Source: an uncultured Flavobacterium sp.
GTDB taxonomy: Bacteria; Bacteroidota; Bacteroidia; Flavobacteriales; Flavobacteriaceae
Length of the DNA stretch: 64,000 nt
Direction of reading: 5' to 3'
Assembly: GCA_937773775.1 (NCBI GenBank)
Contig: CALJVL010000006.1
Span: 1-64,000, forward strand
The notes under the pieces were generated by a model. It saw nothing but the letters and a program-made list of their open reading frames with translations, had not been told where the DNA came from and did not search any database. Shown here piece by piece: positions 33,682 through 43,538 of the stretch. Position numbers and translations under genes: made by a program. Position 1 is the stretch's first letter; each line of letters opens with the position of its first letter.

Positions 33682-34581
33682 TTAGAAAATATTTTTGGCA
33701 GCTCTATAAGTATTGGCATGTGCCTCAATAATAGTTTTAATTTCTGGAGAATACCCACCACCCATAGAGACTTGCACTGGAATTTGGTGTTTTGAACAAA
33801 GTTCAAAAACAAGTTCGTCTCTTTTTTTACAGCCTTCAACTGAGCAAGCTAACTTGCCTAGCTTATCAGAAGCTAAAATGTCAACTCCCGCTAAATAAAA
33901 GATAAAGTCAGGTTTTTGAGTTTCAATTAATCTCGGAATTACACTTGCTATTGTTTGGAGGAATTCATCATCAGTTGTGTCGTTATCAAAAGCGATATCT
34001 AAATCAGATGTTTCTTTTTTAAATGGATAATTGGTTTTTCCATGCGTAGAAAAAGTAAATACATTGGGATTACTTTGAAAAATTTCAGCCGTTCCATTTC
34101 CTTGATGTACATCTAAATCTACGATTAGAATCTTTTTAGCAAGTTTATTGTCTAATAAAAACTGAGAAGCAATGGCTTGGTCATTTAACAAACAAAAAGC
34201 TTCACCATGAGTAGAATAAGCATGATGCGTGCCACCTGCAATATTAAAAGACACTTGAGTTTCGAATGATTTTTGAGCACATAAAATGGTTCCTTGTGCG
34301 ATCCTTAATTCGCGTTCTACAAGTTCTTTCGAAAGTGGAAATCCAATTTTCCGTGCTGCTTTTGGGTTTAAAGTTAGATTAACTAAATCATCTATATATT
34401 CTTTTTTGTGGATTGCCAAAACATGATTTAAGTCACAAACTTCAGGCTGAAAAAAATCAGATTCTGACGCGGTTCCTTCATATAATAATTGTTGAGGAAG
34501 CAATTCGTATTTCAACATGGGAAAACGATGTCCTTCTGGTAACGGATGCTGATATATGGGATGAAATGCTATTGGGAACAT
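33682..34581 (-). CDS. Histone-deacetylase-like (class IV/AcuC-type) amidohydrolase
   Basis: The 299-residue enzyme carries the arginase/deacetylase fold. Active-site segments are visible: GGTHHAYSTHGEAFC (catalytic His pair and charge relay), DLDVHQGNGT (zinc-binding Asp and His) and YLAGVDILASDKLG (third zinc Asp). Bacterial members remove acetyl groups from polyamines, acetoin-pathway proteins or small amides; the substrate here is unknown. It starts MFPIAFHPIYQHPLPEGHRF, as is typical of Bacteroidota orthologues. It is monocistronic, convergent with ssb. Confidence 0.9.
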   Translation of the reverse strand: MFPIAFHPIYQHPLPEGHRFPMLKYELLPQQLLYEGTASESDFFQPEVCDLNHVLAIHKKEYIDDLVNLTLNPKAARKIGFPLSKELVERELRIAQGTILCAQKSFETQVSFNIAGGTHHAYSTHGEAFCLLNDQAIASQFLLDNKLAKKILIVDLDVHQGNGTAEIFQSNPNVFTFSTHGKTNYPFKKETSDLDIAFDNDTTDDEFLQTIASVIPRLIETQKPDFIFYLAGVDILASDKLGKLACSVEGCKKRDELVFELCSKHQIPVQVSMGGGYSPEIKTIIEAHANTYRAAKNIF

Positions 34582-34677
34582 GAAGGGAATTATTTGATGA
34601 GAAATGAATCTTTAATACTAGTGCTAAAAGTAGTAAAATTCATTTTTCGGGATTTAACTTATTTGTAATCATGTTTT

Positions 34678-35307
34678 TTATTGATTCATAATCTCTTGAA
34701 AGTAATCTACAAAGCTTCCAAGCTGCAGGCCATCAATCAATCCGTGATGTACATGAATAGACATAGGCATCGTTCTCTTGCCGTTTTCCGCAACCATCAC
34801 TTTCCCAAACGAGATTTTGGGGCAACTGTCAGGTGCTGCGAAACTTCTGGCGTGTGAAAGGGAAGTGAAATTTAGCCAAGGAATAGCCGAAAAATGAATT
34901 ACATTGTCAGATTCAAAACTTCGGGTAAAAAGCCCTGTCGTGGTTTGGATGCGTTCTATTTCAGCCAAAGCGGTTGCTTTAAAAATGTCAAAGCTATGGT
35001 TATATTCTATCAATGAAAACCCAAATGTACCATCCGGTCTTCCTATAGTCGCTGAGGCATTGATTCTATCGTTTATATAGATTTTGTCATCTAAAATTCT
35101 ATAGCGAAATGGCTCAATAGTATTGACGACAACTAGAGTTTTGTGCAAATAATAGATAAAAAAAGAGCTATCCAGTTTTTTTGAATTTGCGTAAGCGGCG
35201 GTACAGTCGATTTCTACAGTAGCACCAAAGAAGGGTTCGTCAAACTGTCTAAAGAAATGAAAATGTTCTTTTCTAGGCCAATTTTCTATATCTAAAAGGG
35301 TTTTCAT
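34678..35307 (-). CDS. Chloramphenicol-acetyltransferase-like (CAT fold) protein
   Basis: The 209-residue protein has the type-A CAT fold with the catalytic HHGLIDG near residues 187-193 (the second His is the general base) and the SIPWLNFTSLSHA-like substrate strand (here AIPWLNFTSLSHA). Length matches CAT trimers. True resistance enzymes and housekeeping CAT-like acyltransferases of Bacteroidota look alike at this level. The isolated chromosomal setting, with no mobile element and native composition, favours a housekeeping role. Resistance cannot be concluded from sequence. Confidence 0.85.
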   Translation of the reverse strand: MKTLLDIENWPRKEHFHFFRQFDEPFFGATVEIDCTAAYANSKKLDSSFFIYYLHKTLVVVNTIEPFRYRILDDKIYINDRINASATIGRPDGTFGFSLIEYNHSFDIFKATALAEIERIQTTTGLFTRSFESDNVIHFSAIPWLNFTSLSHARSFAAPDSCPKISFGKVMVAENGKRTMPMSIHVHHGLIDGLQLGSFVDYFQEIMNQ

Positions 35308-35430
35308 TAGGTTGTTATTTTTTTTCGTGATTAAAAGTACTATTATTCATTTAATATTGAGGTTCACACTGTAAAACAACTGTTAGTTAATTGTGAATTT
35401 ATGACAGATGAACCTTAAAAAACACTATAT

Positions 35431-35468
35431 AAAAAAGCCCTAAAGGAGTTATCCTTTAGGGCTTTTTG
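35431..35468. terminator. Terminator after the OmpA-family gene
   Basis: AAAAAAGCCCTAAAGGA, loop, TCCTTTAGGGCTTTTT: a long perfect stem, in the right place for the minus-strand OmpA gene. Confidence 0.9.
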
Positions 35469-35485
35469 GATAATCTAACAGTAAA

Positions 35486-36745
35486 TTATTTCACTTCAAA
35501 AGTTACTTTTCTAACTAGGTTCCTAGCAAGTTCCGAATCTTTGTTTACTGAGTCGTCTTCGCCAGCAGCAATTACGTTCAATCTTGAAGGGTCAATATTT
35601 GCTTCTATCAAAATGCTTTTCACGTTGTTCGCTCTTTCATTAGATAATTTATCGTTGTAAGCTGTTTTTCCTAATTCGTCTGCATTTCCTATGATGTCAA
35701 CTGAAGCAGTAGCATTTTTTCTCAAATAAGTTAAAATGAAGTCAATTCCTCCGTTTGAAACTTTTGTGGGGGTAGAACTATCAAAGTCAAAATATGTAGC
35801 AACATAACCACCGTTAATTAAAGCAGTAATTAATTCATTATTGCTTAATAGAGGAGATTTGTCAGTTTTACTTGGATAGTTTTTCATAATGTAGTTTTCT
35901 ACATCATCTGGAACATTATTATTGTTTGAGTCAACTGACATTCCTTTTGTGTTAACTAAAGCTCCAGAAGTAGTGTTAGCCTCCTGATCTAGATAATCTG
36001 CTATACCATCATTATCTGTGTCCAACATTTTGTTTTCAATGTTACTAACCCTGTCTGTCAAAGCTAGGACGTCTTTATCTACAATTTTAACCCAGTCAGC
36101 ATGTTTTTCGTTTTTACCTAGGTAAACCGTTACACCTACTGTTCCATTAAAAAGTATCCCGGTGAAACCTCTATTTGCGCGAGTACTTGCGCCATCAAAT
36201 CCTGCATCTTGGTCTGCATTAAGAATAGTTGTAAAATCTCCTGTTAAAGCAACTCTATCACTCAGCTTGATCTGACCGGTTACACCTGCCATAAAATTAC
36301 CCATTCTGTCTTTTAATGCAGAGTTTTGATCTTCTAATTGAGCTAAACCAAAACCAGCATGTCCTAATAGACCAAGGGTATTAGTCCATGATTCAAAGTT
36401 CATAATTCTACCCAAGTTAGCTACTGCTTGGATGTCAGCTCTGTAGTATTTAGTGTCAAAAGATTGTGAGTCGTCATTTCCTTCAAAGCTGTTATAGCCA
36501 AAGTCAGCTTTTAAACCAAATTTGCTGTTAAACATATATCTTGCCCCTAAATCAATAACGTAAGGACTTGGGGTTGATGTGGCAAAACCGGAAGTCATTG
36601 GTCGTTGTGGTTTATTAAATCCACCAGCCAACTCAATGGACCATTTGTTAAATTCACTATTGGCAACTGTCTTTTCATTCTCTGTTTGAGCACTTAATGT
36701 TGTAAATGCCGTAGCAAAAACTAACGATAGTATGATTTTTTTCAT
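35486..36745 (-). CDS. OmpA/OprF-family outer-membrane protein
   Basis: The 419-residue protein has a signal peptide (1-20, ending LSAQ), an N-terminal eight-stranded barrel (about 22-200), a thrombospondin type 3-like calcium-binding linker (LDTDNDGIADYLDQEA and DSNNNNVPDDVENY) and a C-terminal OmpA peptidoglycan-binding domain (YFDFDSSTPT..., SNERANNVKSILIEA, VRKVTFEVK). It anchors the outer membrane to the wall. I chose the ATG at 36745, which gives a normal signal peptide; an in-frame ATG 27 bases upstream would spoil it. It is monocistronic, with a -7 element upstream and a strong terminator, and is probably abundant. Confidence 0.93.
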   Translation of the reverse strand: MKKIILSLVFATAFTTLSAQTENEKTVANSEFNKWSIELAGGFNKPQRPMTSGFATSTPSPYVIDLGARYMFNSKFGLKADFGYNSFEGNDDSQSFDTKYYRADIQAVANLGRIMNFESWTNTLGLLGHAGFGLAQLEDQNSALKDRMGNFMAGVTGQIKLSDRVALTGDFTTILNADQDAGFDGASTRANRGFTGILFNGTVGVTVYLGKNEKHADWVKIVDKDVLALTDRVSNIENKMLDTDNDGIADYLDQEANTTSGALVNTKGMSVDSNNNNVPDDVENYIMKNYPSKTDKSPLLSNNELITALINGGYVATYFDFDSSTPTKVSNGGIDFILTYLRKNATASVDIIGNADELGKTAYNDKLSNERANNVKSILIEANIDPSRLNVIAAGEDDSVNKDSELARNLVRKVTFEVK

Positions 36746-36773
36746 AATTTTATTTGTTATAATTTTAGTCATA

Positions 36774-36781
36774 CAAATTTA
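36774..36781 (-). promoter_or_regulatory. -7 element for the OmpA-family gene
   Basis: On the minus strand TAAATTTG (TAnnTTTG), 28 bases before the ATG. The rest of the 36746-37038 spacer is AT-rich. Its only other structure is an ATAGCTTC/GAAGCTAT inverted repeat at 36899-36932, possibly the end of the HAD transcript. Confidence 0.5.
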
Positions 36782-37038
36782 CGACATACAAATTATTAAG
36801 AAATTTCAAAACAGTTAATTATTTGACAATTAGCGTTTATAATAGGAATACAATATTTTATATGTATTTTTAATGATTTATTGTCGTTTTTTAAGTAGAT
36901 AGCTTCAACAAGCTTAAATTTTTGGAAGCTATTCTTTATTAATGCTTCCTTAGATAGGTAATGTTGAGGCCAGAGGTATTGTGAAAATTAAAAGAAAACT
37001 GAAATTCAGGGTTTTTACTAGTAGAAGCATGGCGGTTA

Positions 37039-37725
37039 TTATAACTTTTTTAGTACGTCGGTTATTTTTTCATAAGCCCAAAATTTATCATGCACAATTT
37101 TATGATCAACTTTTTCATGTGCCCATGTCGTGTGAAAAGGAATATGTACCGCATGTCCGCCGATGGCCAAAACCGGTAAAACATCCGATTTAAGAGAATT
37201 TCCAATCATGAAAAATTCCTCAGGTTGAATCTCCAATCTTCTTATCAAATCCGAGTAATCAACTTCTTGTTTGTCTGACATCACTTCAATATGATGAAAG
37301 TAATGACCTAGACCGGAATCATGAAGTTTTCTGCGCTGGTCTAATAAATCTCCTTTTGTAGCAACAACAAGTTTGTACTTTCCGTGTAAAGCCGCCAAGG
37401 TTTCTTCAACTCCGTCCAATAAAACAATTGGTTTTTCGAGCAGTTCTTTTCCGTATTGAATTATTTTTTCTATGATTTCAATTGGAATTGTGTTGTTAGA
37501 AATGTTCATTGCGGCTTCAATCATCGAGAGAATATAACCTTTTATACCATAACCATAGATTTTCAAGTTGTCAATTTCAACTTTAAAAAGCTGTTGTGAA
37601 ATCCCTTGGTTTGATAAATAATCTTCCATCAGTGCGCAGAACTTTTCCTCCGTTTCGGCAAAATAAGTTTCATTGATAAATAAGGTGTCATCTGCATCGA
37701 AAGCTATAACTTTTAAATTTTTCAT
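37039..37725 (-). CDS. HAD-superfamily phosphatase
   Basis: The 228-residue cytoplasmic hydrolase has motif I DADDTLF (residues 10-16, the first Asp being the nucleophile), motif II VVATKGD, a Lys in motif III, and motif IV MIGNSLKSDVLPVL, with a helical cap in between. It fits the YjjG/phosphoglycolate phosphatase-like group; the substrate is not predictable. Its ATG overlaps the stop of the DMT transporter by 4 bases (ATGA), so the two form an operon with coupled translation. Confidence 0.88.
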   Translation of the reverse strand: MKNLKVIAFDADDTLFINETYFAETEEKFCALMEDYLSNQGISQQLFKVEIDNLKIYGYGIKGYILSMIEAAMNISNNTIPIEIIEKIIQYGKELLEKPIVLLDGVEETLAALHGKYKLVVATKGDLLDQRRKLHDSGLGHYFHHIEVMSDKQEVDYSDLIRRLEIQPEEFFMIGNSLKSDVLPVLAIGGHAVHIPFHTTWAHEKVDHKIVHDKFWAYEKITDVLKKL

Positions 37726-38645
37726 GCTTTTTTTTGTGTTGCCAAAGAAGAATTGGCGGTTGATTTGTTAAAAATATTTTTTATTGAAAGTGTCTTTGTG
37801 TAAAATGTAGTTCGGATTCCTAGAAGTAAAATTATACCGCCAATGATCATGTTAAAAGTTATTTTTTCATCTAAAAATAGCCAAGCTAGTATAGAAGTTA
37901 GGACTGCTTGCCCAAGTAAACTTAGGGAAATTCGTGTGGGACGCATGTGTTGAGTTGCATAACTGATCGATAGCCACGCCATCAATTGACATACCAAGGC
38001 TTGAATCAGTAAAACTAACCAGCCCACATCAGAAAATCCCGAAAAGGGTTCTTTCATCGCAACACATACTATAGCTAAATACACTGTGGATGCTAGCAAA
38101 CTAATAACCATGAAGGAAAGTACGTCAATATGGCTAAGTACTTTTTTACTGACCAATAAGTAAATAGAGTAAAGTATCCCTGATAATACTGCTAGTATGA
38201 AGGCGTTATCAAAATCTAATTTTAGAAAAAACTGAAAACCAACCAACATCGTCATTCCAAATAAGGCTACTGTTGTTCCTATCCAAAAATTAGTAGCGGG
38301 TTTGGTTTTTAAAAACACGTAAGAAATGATACCCACCCAAAGAGGTGATAAGTTAGTCAGTAAGGAAGCTTGTGTAGCGCTCGACTCCTGAATAGCTATA
38401 TTCCAGACCGCAACATCTGAAGCGAATAAGATCCCGCAAAGAATCGCCAGTATCAAATACTTTTTTTCAGGTAGTTGGAATTTTTGTGTGATTAGTACAT
38501 AGGGTAACAATAAAGAAACAGCAATTGCCATTCTGTAAAAGGCGGAGATCAAACCAGGGGTAAGCTTGACTTTAACCAATATAGGGAAAATCGAAATACA
38601 AAGTATTCCGAAAGCAAGTGCTAATCTTGGTTTTGCATTTGTCAT
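37722..38645 (-). CDS. EamA-type DMT transporter
   Basis: The 307-residue inner-membrane protein has ten predicted helices in two EamA repeats (first ALAFGILCISIFPILVK, second beginning FILAVLSGILYSIYLLV). The C-terminal tail is short and basic. It exports or imports small metabolites; the substrate is unknown. It is the first gene of a two-gene operon with a HAD phosphatase (4-base overlap), which might act on a related metabolite. It is the second DMT transporter in the window and is fully intact. Confidence 0.9.
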   Translation of the reverse strand: MTNAKPRLALAFGILCISIFPILVKVKLTPGLISAFYRMAIAVSLLLPYVLITQKFQLPEKKYLILAILCGILFASDVAVWNIAIQESSATQASLLTNLSPLWVGIISYVFLKTKPATNFWIGTTVALFGMTMLVGFQFFLKLDFDNAFILAVLSGILYSIYLLVSKKVLSHIDVLSFMVISLLASTVYLAIVCVAMKEPFSGFSDVGWLVLLIQALVCQLMAWLSISYATQHMRPTRISLSLLGQAVLTSILAWLFLDEKITFNMIIGGIILLLGIRTTFYTKTLSIKNIFNKSTANSSLATQKKA

Positions 38646-38742
38646 CTTGATTGTGAGAGAAATTTAGACCTACCTATTGTAATTAATGGGCGACTTTTCT
38701 GACCTCGAAAATAACTTTTATTTTTTTAAGACGATATGTTTT

Positions 38743-38801
38743 ACCTAAAATTCGCAAACTTGATTTCTTTTTTTGAAAACAAAAATTTGCGAATTTTAGG
38801 T
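38743..38801. repeat. Perfect 16-base inverted repeat with 27-base loop
   Basis: ACCTAAAATTCGCAAA (38743-38758) and its exact complement (38786-38801) lie between the metG stop codon and the upstream side of the DMT gene. There is no T tract directly after either arm, so it is not a classical terminator. Confidence 0.85.
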
Positions 38802-38807
38802 TAGGAT

Positions 38808-40868
38808 TTAATTGATGGTCTCTCCGTTAGGGACACCATCAGTATCCGGATTTACAAAAACTAGTTTCCCTTCGGCATTGGTGGTCATCAAAATCATTCC
38901 TTGACTTTCAACACCACGAAGGTTTCGTGGAGCTAGGTTGACCAAAACGGTAACTTTTTTACCTACGATGTCTTCCGGTTTAAAACTCTCTGCAATTCCT
39001 GAAACAATCGTGCGGACATCAATTCCAGTATCCACTTTCAAAATCAACAGTTTATTCGCTTTCGGCATTTTTGATGCTTCTATTATCGTTCCTACACGCA
39101 AATCCATTTTAGAGAAGTCATCAAACTGAATTGCCTCTTTTTCTGGTTCCACTATTTTGTTTTCTGCCTTGTTAGCCGTTTTTGTTGCTTCTAGTTTATC
39201 TATTTGTTTTTGGATTTCTTCGTCTTCAATTTTGGCAAAAAGCAATTCTGCTTCACCAATTTGGTGTCCTGCAGGAATCAAATCAGAATTAGTAGAAACA
39301 GTGTTCCAATCAATTTTATCTTCAATTTTCAGAATACGAGATAGTTTAGTCGCAGTAAATGGCAAGAAAGGTGCACAAAGTGAACTCAATGCAGCAGCAA
39401 TTTGTAAGGCAACATACATTTGGGTTTGTACACGACCTTCATCGGTTTTTATCATTTTCCAAGGCTCTTCATCGGCCAAATATTTGTTTCCTAAACGGGC
39501 TACGTTCATTAACTCTCCCAATGCTTCCCTGAACCTATATCTTTCAATAGAGCTCGAAATTACGGCAGGATATGCTTTCAATTCTGTTAAAGTGGCTTCG
39601 TCCACTTCTGATAATGTGTTCGGACTTGGAACGATTCCGTTGTAGTATTTATTGGTTAAAACCACGACACGGTTTATGAAATTCCCGTAAATCGCAACCA
39701 ATTCATTGTTGTTTCTAGCCTGAAAATCTTTCCAAGTGAAATCATTATCCTTAGTTTCTGGCGCATTCGACGTCAAAGCATAACGCAACACATCTTGCTG
39801 GTTTGGAAATTCTTCCAAATATTCGTGTAACCAAACCGCCCAGTTTTTTGAAGTCGACAATTTATTTCCTTCTAAGTTCAAGAACTCATTCGCAGGGACG
39901 TTGTCTGGCAAAATATAACTTCCCTCAGCTTTCAACATCGCAGGAAATATAATGCAATGGAAAACAATATTGTCTTTCCCAATAAAGTGAACCAGTTTTG
40001 TATCCTTGTCTTTCCAATATGGTTCCCAGTCTTTTCCTTCGCGTAAAGCCCATTCTTTGGTAGATGATATATAGCCTATTGGTGCGTCAAACCATACATA
40101 TAATTTTTTTCCTTCGGCACCTTCAACCGGAACATCAATTCCCCAATCTAGGTCGCGAGTTACCGCACGAGGCTCTAGTCCGCCATCAATCCAGGATTTT
40201 ACTTGTCCGTAAACATTGGGTTTCCAGTCGTTTTTATGCCCTACGAGAATCCATTCTTTCAAAAATTCTTCATAACGGTCCAATGGCAAAAACCAGTGCT
40301 TCGTCGATTTCATAATAGGGGTTTCTCCCGTGATGGTCGATTTTGGATTGATTAAATCTGTAGCGTTTAGCGTAGAACCACATTGTTCACATTGGTCTCC
40401 ATAGGCTTCTTCATTACCACATTTTGGGCAGGTTCCTATAACAAAACGATCTGCTAAGAACTGATCTGCTTTGGCATCATACAATTGTTCGGTAACTTGT
40501 TCTATAAAATCACCTTTCTCGTATAATGTCGTAAAGAATTCCGAAGCTGTATCGTGATGAATTTTAGCCGAAGTTCTTGAATAATTATCAAATGAAATTC
40601 CAAAATCAGAAAACGATTTACGAATAATGCCATCATATTTATCAATGACTTCCTGAGGCGTTATGCCTTCTTTCTTGGCTTTCATGGAAATAGCAACACC
40701 GTGCTCGTCGCTTCCGCAAACAAACAAAACGTCTCTTCCTTGCAATCTTAGGTAACGGGAATAAATATCTGAAGGCACATAAACACCAGCCAAATGGCCA
40801 ATGTGAATTGGTCCGTTCGTATAAGGTAATGCTGCTGTAATCGTATATCTTTTTGGATTCTGTATCAT
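38808..40868 (-). CDS. metG: Methionyl-tRNA synthetase
   Basis: The 686-residue enzyme charges tRNA-Met. It has the HIGH signature ([14 protein letters not shown]), a zinc knuckle [18 protein letters not shown] (about 148-165), the KMSKS equivalent KLSTS ([10 protein letters not shown]), an anticodon-binding helical domain, and a C-terminal tRNA-binding OB domain ([21 protein letters not shown] to the end). That C-terminal domain makes it the dimeric form. It is a housekeeping gene, intact and of standard length. Confidence 0.97.
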   Translation of the reverse strand: MIQNPKRYTITAALPYTNGPIHIGHLAGVYVPSDIYSRYLRLQGRDVLFVCGSDEHGVAISMKAKKEGITPQEVIDKYDGIIRKSFSDFGISFDNYSRTSAKIHHDTASEFFTTLYEKGDFIEQVTEQLYDAKADQFLADRFVIGTCPKCGNEEAYGDQCEQCGSTLNATDLINPKSTITGETPIMKSTKHWFLPLDRYEEFLKEWILVGHKNDWKPNVYGQVKSWIDGGLEPRAVTRDLDWGIDVPVEGAEGKKLYVWFDAPIGYISSTKEWALREGKDWEPYWKDKDTKLVHFIGKDNIVFHCIIFPAMLKAEGSYILPDNVPANEFLNLEGNKLSTSKNWAVWLHEYLEEFPNQQDVLRYALTSNAPETKDNDFTWKDFQARNNNELVAIYGNFINRVVVLTNKYYNGIVPSPNTLSEVDEATLTELKAYPAVISSSIERYRFREALGELMNVARLGNKYLADEEPWKMIKTDEGRVQTQMYVALQIAAALSSLCAPFLPFTATKLSRILKIEDKIDWNTVSTNSDLIPAGHQIGEAELLFAKIEDEEIQKQIDKLEATKTANKAENKIVEPEKEAIQFDDFSKMDLRVGTIIEASKMPKANKLLILKVDTGIDVRTIVSGIAESFKPEDIVGKKVTVLVNLAPRNLRGVESQGMILMTTNAEGKLVFVNPDTDGVPNGETIN

Positions 40869-41114
40869 GATTCAATTTTATTGGATGCAAAAATAAGAAA
40901 TAGAATTTTATTTGGGGCTATTTAGCTTCGCTGAATCTTCTATGTCCTGCTATCCATTGCAAATATATTCACTGAACTCCGCTGTAAATAAAAGGTAGGT
41001 GAAGTAATCTTATTTTTTTTAAAGAAAAAACAATAAGGATTTCCACTTTTATCGGGGCTAGGGGATCATTCTAAATTGTTGAGCGTGGCATTACTTTTTT
41101 AGGTAGGCTTTTTT

Positions 41115-41122
41115 TACATTTG
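41115..41122 (+). promoter_or_regulatory. -7 element for the small basic protein gene
   Basis: TACATTTG (TAnnTTTG), 28 bases before the ATG at 41150. The preceding spacer (40869-41114) holds nothing else I can support. Confidence 0.6.
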
Positions 41123-41149
41123 CAACGGAATTAATTAAGACCGTAAATC

Positions 41150-41320
41150 ATGGCAAAGGGACCGGAAAAAAAGACTAAAAATAAGGCTTTACATACCAAA
41201 TTGCTAAATCGCAAAAAAGCTAAGATTCAAGAAGAAAAAAAAGAAAAAGCATTGCGTTTGAAAGTATTAGTTACAAAAATGAATGCGAAAAGAAATAGTA
41301 GTGAATCTGGTGATAGATAA
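41150..41320 (+). CDS. 56-residue highly basic protein, function unknown
   Basis: The product starts MAKGPEKKTKNKALHTKLLN and continues as one Lys/Glu-rich helix (RKKAKIQEEKKEKALRLKVL), ending in a short polar tail. It has no hydrophobic segment and no Cys. A -7 element stands 28 bases upstream, and the reading frame is free of stops from a plausible ATG, which supports it as real. Similar short basic proteins occur in flavobacteria. A nucleic-acid or ribosome association is suggested by charge alone. It lies 69 bases before the DMP19-like gene on the same strand. Confidence 0.72.
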   Translation: MAKGPEKKTKNKALHTKLLNRKKAKIQEEKKEKALRLKVLVTKMNAKRNSSESGDR

Positions 41321-41389
41321 ATTATATTGTGTTTCGTTTCTGTTTTAATTTAACTGAAATTTGCAGCAAACTCTTTAAAACAAAATCAA

Positions 41390-41929
41390 ATGGAATTCGG
41401 TAAAATAATCATTTCAGAAACCGCAATGGATGGCGACAATCCGCAGGATGTAATCCATTCTAATATTTCGGTAATTAACTTGATGCGCGAGGAGGGAGTT
41501 GATGACGATTTAATTCACGAAGATGCTATAATGAGCTATTATTTGGATTATTATACAGCGCAATGTACCGAAGGAAATTTTGCTCAATTTGTATACAATT
41601 CGAGTTGGGATAAAGAACTAAATGAATTAGTGGAAGAAGCTTTGGCTTTGGTTGGTGCCGAAAAGCATTTGGAATTATTCCAACAACAATGCAAAAAAGT
41701 CAGCTTGATGAGCAGCGTAAAGTTGAATAAATTCCTGAAAGGAAAGCTAGAAGGCGTAAATCCAACAAGAGATGTCCTTAATGCACAATCCTTTGCCGCA
41801 ATCGAAGAAAATTTAGTGGTCTTGAATGCTAATTTTTTAAAATCACATCCCGATTTTGAAGTGCTTACAGTAGACGATATGTTTGCCGTTTTGGAAGAGT
41901 TTGTTGGACACGAGATCAAAAGAGCATAG
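41390..41929 (+). CDS. DMP19/DUF4375-like protein
   Basis: The 179-residue acidic, all-alpha cytoplasmic protein contains the segment 'DAIMSYYLDYYTAQCTEGNF' followed by FAQFVYNS, resembling the conserved core of DMP19 (DUF4375) proteins. DMP19 of Neisseria is a DNA mimic; that property should not be transferred without evidence, although this protein is also Asp/Glu-rich. The gene may share a transcript with the small basic protein upstream. Confidence 0.6.
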   Translation: MEFGKIIISETAMDGDNPQDVIHSNISVINLMREEGVDDDLIHEDAIMSYYLDYYTAQCTEGNFAQFVYNSSWDKELNELVEEALALVGAEKHLELFQQQCKKVSLMSSVKLNKFLKGKLEGVNPTRDVLNAQSFAAIEENLVVLNANFLKSHPDFEVLTVDDMFAVLEEFVGHEIKRA

Positions 41930-41932
41930 GCC

Positions 41933-42066
41933 AAGTCAAAAGTCTTAAAATTGTTTCACATTGAATTCAATTGTTTTTTCAGCATACAATTAATCTAAAT
42001 AAAGTGCTGGTAAAATTAAGTTGTCACTGAGCCTTTGACTTTATGAGTTTTGACTTTAGACTTTTG
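41933..42066. repeat. Spacer bracketed by AGTCAAAA/TTTTGACT words
   Basis: Shortly after the DMP19-like stop is AAGTCAAAAGTCT (41933-41945). Just before serS are TTTTGACTT and AGACTTTTG (42048-42066). CAAAAGTCT/AGACTTTTG is a perfect 9-base inverted pair across about 110 bases, built from repeated AGTC/GACT words. Confidence 0.55.
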
Positions 42067-42112
42067 GGTGAACTTTTGTCCCTTTTCTACCAAACATTTC
42101 ATTAAATTTGCT

Positions 42113-42120
42113 TTCATTAA
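42113..42120 (+). promoter_or_regulatory. -7 element for serS
   Basis: TAAATTTG (TAnnTTTG), 29 bases before the ATG at 42150. No clear -33 TTG. Confidence 0.5.
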
Positions 42121-42149
42121 TATTTAAGTAGAGTTATAAAAATCAAGCT

Positions 42150-43421
42150 ATGTTACAAATCGCATTTATTAGAGAGAATCAGGAAAAAGTAATCAAGGCT
42201 TTGGCAAAAAGGAATATGGATGCCACCACTGTTGTTGAAGAAGTCGTAAAACTGGACGAAAGACGTCGTGCTACTCAAGTCGAGTTAGACGGTATTTTAT
42301 CTGAATCTAATAAGTTATCCAAAGATATTGGCGAAATGATGAAAGCCGGAGAGAAATCAAAAGCTGCGATACTTAAAGAGAAAACAGTTTCATTAAAAGA
42401 GAAAAGTAAAGGTTTAGCTGAAATAGCGGACGTTATTGCTCAAGAACTTTTAGAAAAACTATATACATTACCCAATCTTCCAGCTGACATTGTTCCAGAA
42501 GGAAAAACTCCAGAGGAAAACCTAAATGTGTTTGAAGAAGGCGCTATTCCTGTTTTGCATGAAGGTGCACAACCACATTGGGAATTAGTAAAAAAATACG
42601 ATATCATTGATTTCGAATTGGGAGTAAAAATCGCGGGTGCAGGATTTCCAGTTTATAAAGGAAAAGGAGCTCGGTTACAACGCGCTTTGATTAACTATTT
42701 TTTAGATAAAAATACAGCTGCTGGTTACAATGAAGTTCAGGTTCCCCATGTGGTAAATGAAGCGTCTGCTTATGGTACAGGACAATTGCCGGACAAAGAA
42801 GGCCAAATGTATCATGATGCTGCGGATGATTTATACTTAATCCCTACGGCTGAGGTTCCTGTAACCAATATGTTCAGGGATGTAATCCTTGCCGAAAATG
42901 ATTTGCCGGTTTTAACTACCGCTTACACACCCTGTTTCCGTCGTGAAGCAGGTTCCTACGGTGCACATGTACGTGGACTGAACCGTTTACACCAATTTGA
43001 CAAAGTGGAAATTGTGCGCGTGGAGCACCCAGACAACTCTTATAAAGCTTTGGACGGAATGGTAGAACATATAAAAGAAATCCTAAACGAATTGAAGTTA
43101 CCCTATAGAATATTGCGTCTTTGTGGAGGCGATATGGGTTTCACATCGGCATTGACCTATGATTTTGAAGTTTTTTCTACGGCACAAGATCGTTGGTTAG
43201 AGATATCTTCAGTTTCAAACTTCGAAACCTTTCAAGCAAATCGGTTGAAATTGCGTTTCAAAGACAAGGACGGTAAAAACCAATTGGCACACACCTTAAA
43301 TGGAAGTTCTTTGGCTTTGCCAAGGGTTTTAGCAGGAATTCTTGAGAATTACCAAACTGCGGATGGAATCGTAATACCTGAAGTTTTGCGTCCATATTGC
43401 GGATTTGATATTATAGATTAA
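42150..43421 (+). CDS. serS: Seryl-tRNA synthetase
   Basis: The 423-residue class II synthetase charges tRNA-Ser. The N-terminal long coiled coil (about 25-105) contacts the tRNA variable arm. Motif 2 is FRREAGSYGAHVRGLNRLHQF, with motif 1 around GAGFPVYKGKGARLQRALINYF. Motif 3 is LNGSSLALPRVLAGILENYQ. Standard length and intact. Confidence 0.97.
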   Translation: MLQIAFIRENQEKVIKALAKRNMDATTVVEEVVKLDERRRATQVELDGILSESNKLSKDIGEMMKAGEKSKAAILKEKTVSLKEKSKGLAEIADVIAQELLEKLYTLPNLPADIVPEGKTPEENLNVFEEGAIPVLHEGAQPHWELVKKYDIIDFELGVKIAGAGFPVYKGKGARLQRALINYFLDKNTAAGYNEVQVPHVVNEASAYGTGQLPDKEGQMYHDAADDLYLIPTAEVPVTNMFRDVILAENDLPVLTTAYTPCFRREAGSYGAHVRGLNRLHQFDKVEIVRVEHPDNSYKALDGMVEHIKEILNELKLPYRILRLCGGDMGFTSALTYDFEVFSTAQDRWLEISSVSNFETFQANRLKLRFKDKDGKNQLAHTLNGSSLALPRVLAGILENYQTADGIVIPEVLRPYCGFDIID

Positions 43422-43430
43422 AAAATTAAA

Positions 43431-43497
43431 CATATAAGCCATGTAAGTTTGCAGGTTCCTAAAATTAAGCTGTGCTAAAGCTTACATGACTTATATG
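43431..43497. repeat. 17-base inverted repeat spanning the serS-TPR spacer
   Basis: CATATAAGCCATGTAAG (43431-43447) and CTTACATGACTTATATG (43481-43497) are inverted with a single mismatch, around a 33-base centre. It begins nine bases after the serS stop. Confidence 0.8.
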
Positions 43498-43538
43498 GTC
43501 AATAAATAGATATTTGAAGACACAAACGGCAATTAATA

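Noticed and set aside
34678..35307. Acquired chloramphenicol resistance gene
   Set aside because: No mobile element, inverted ends or composition change around it; CAT-fold proteins with other roles are common in this group.
36899..36932. ATAGCTTC/GAAGCTAT hairpin as a terminator for the HAD operon
   Set aside because: The stem is 8 bases with an 18-base loop and no T tract on the minus strand.
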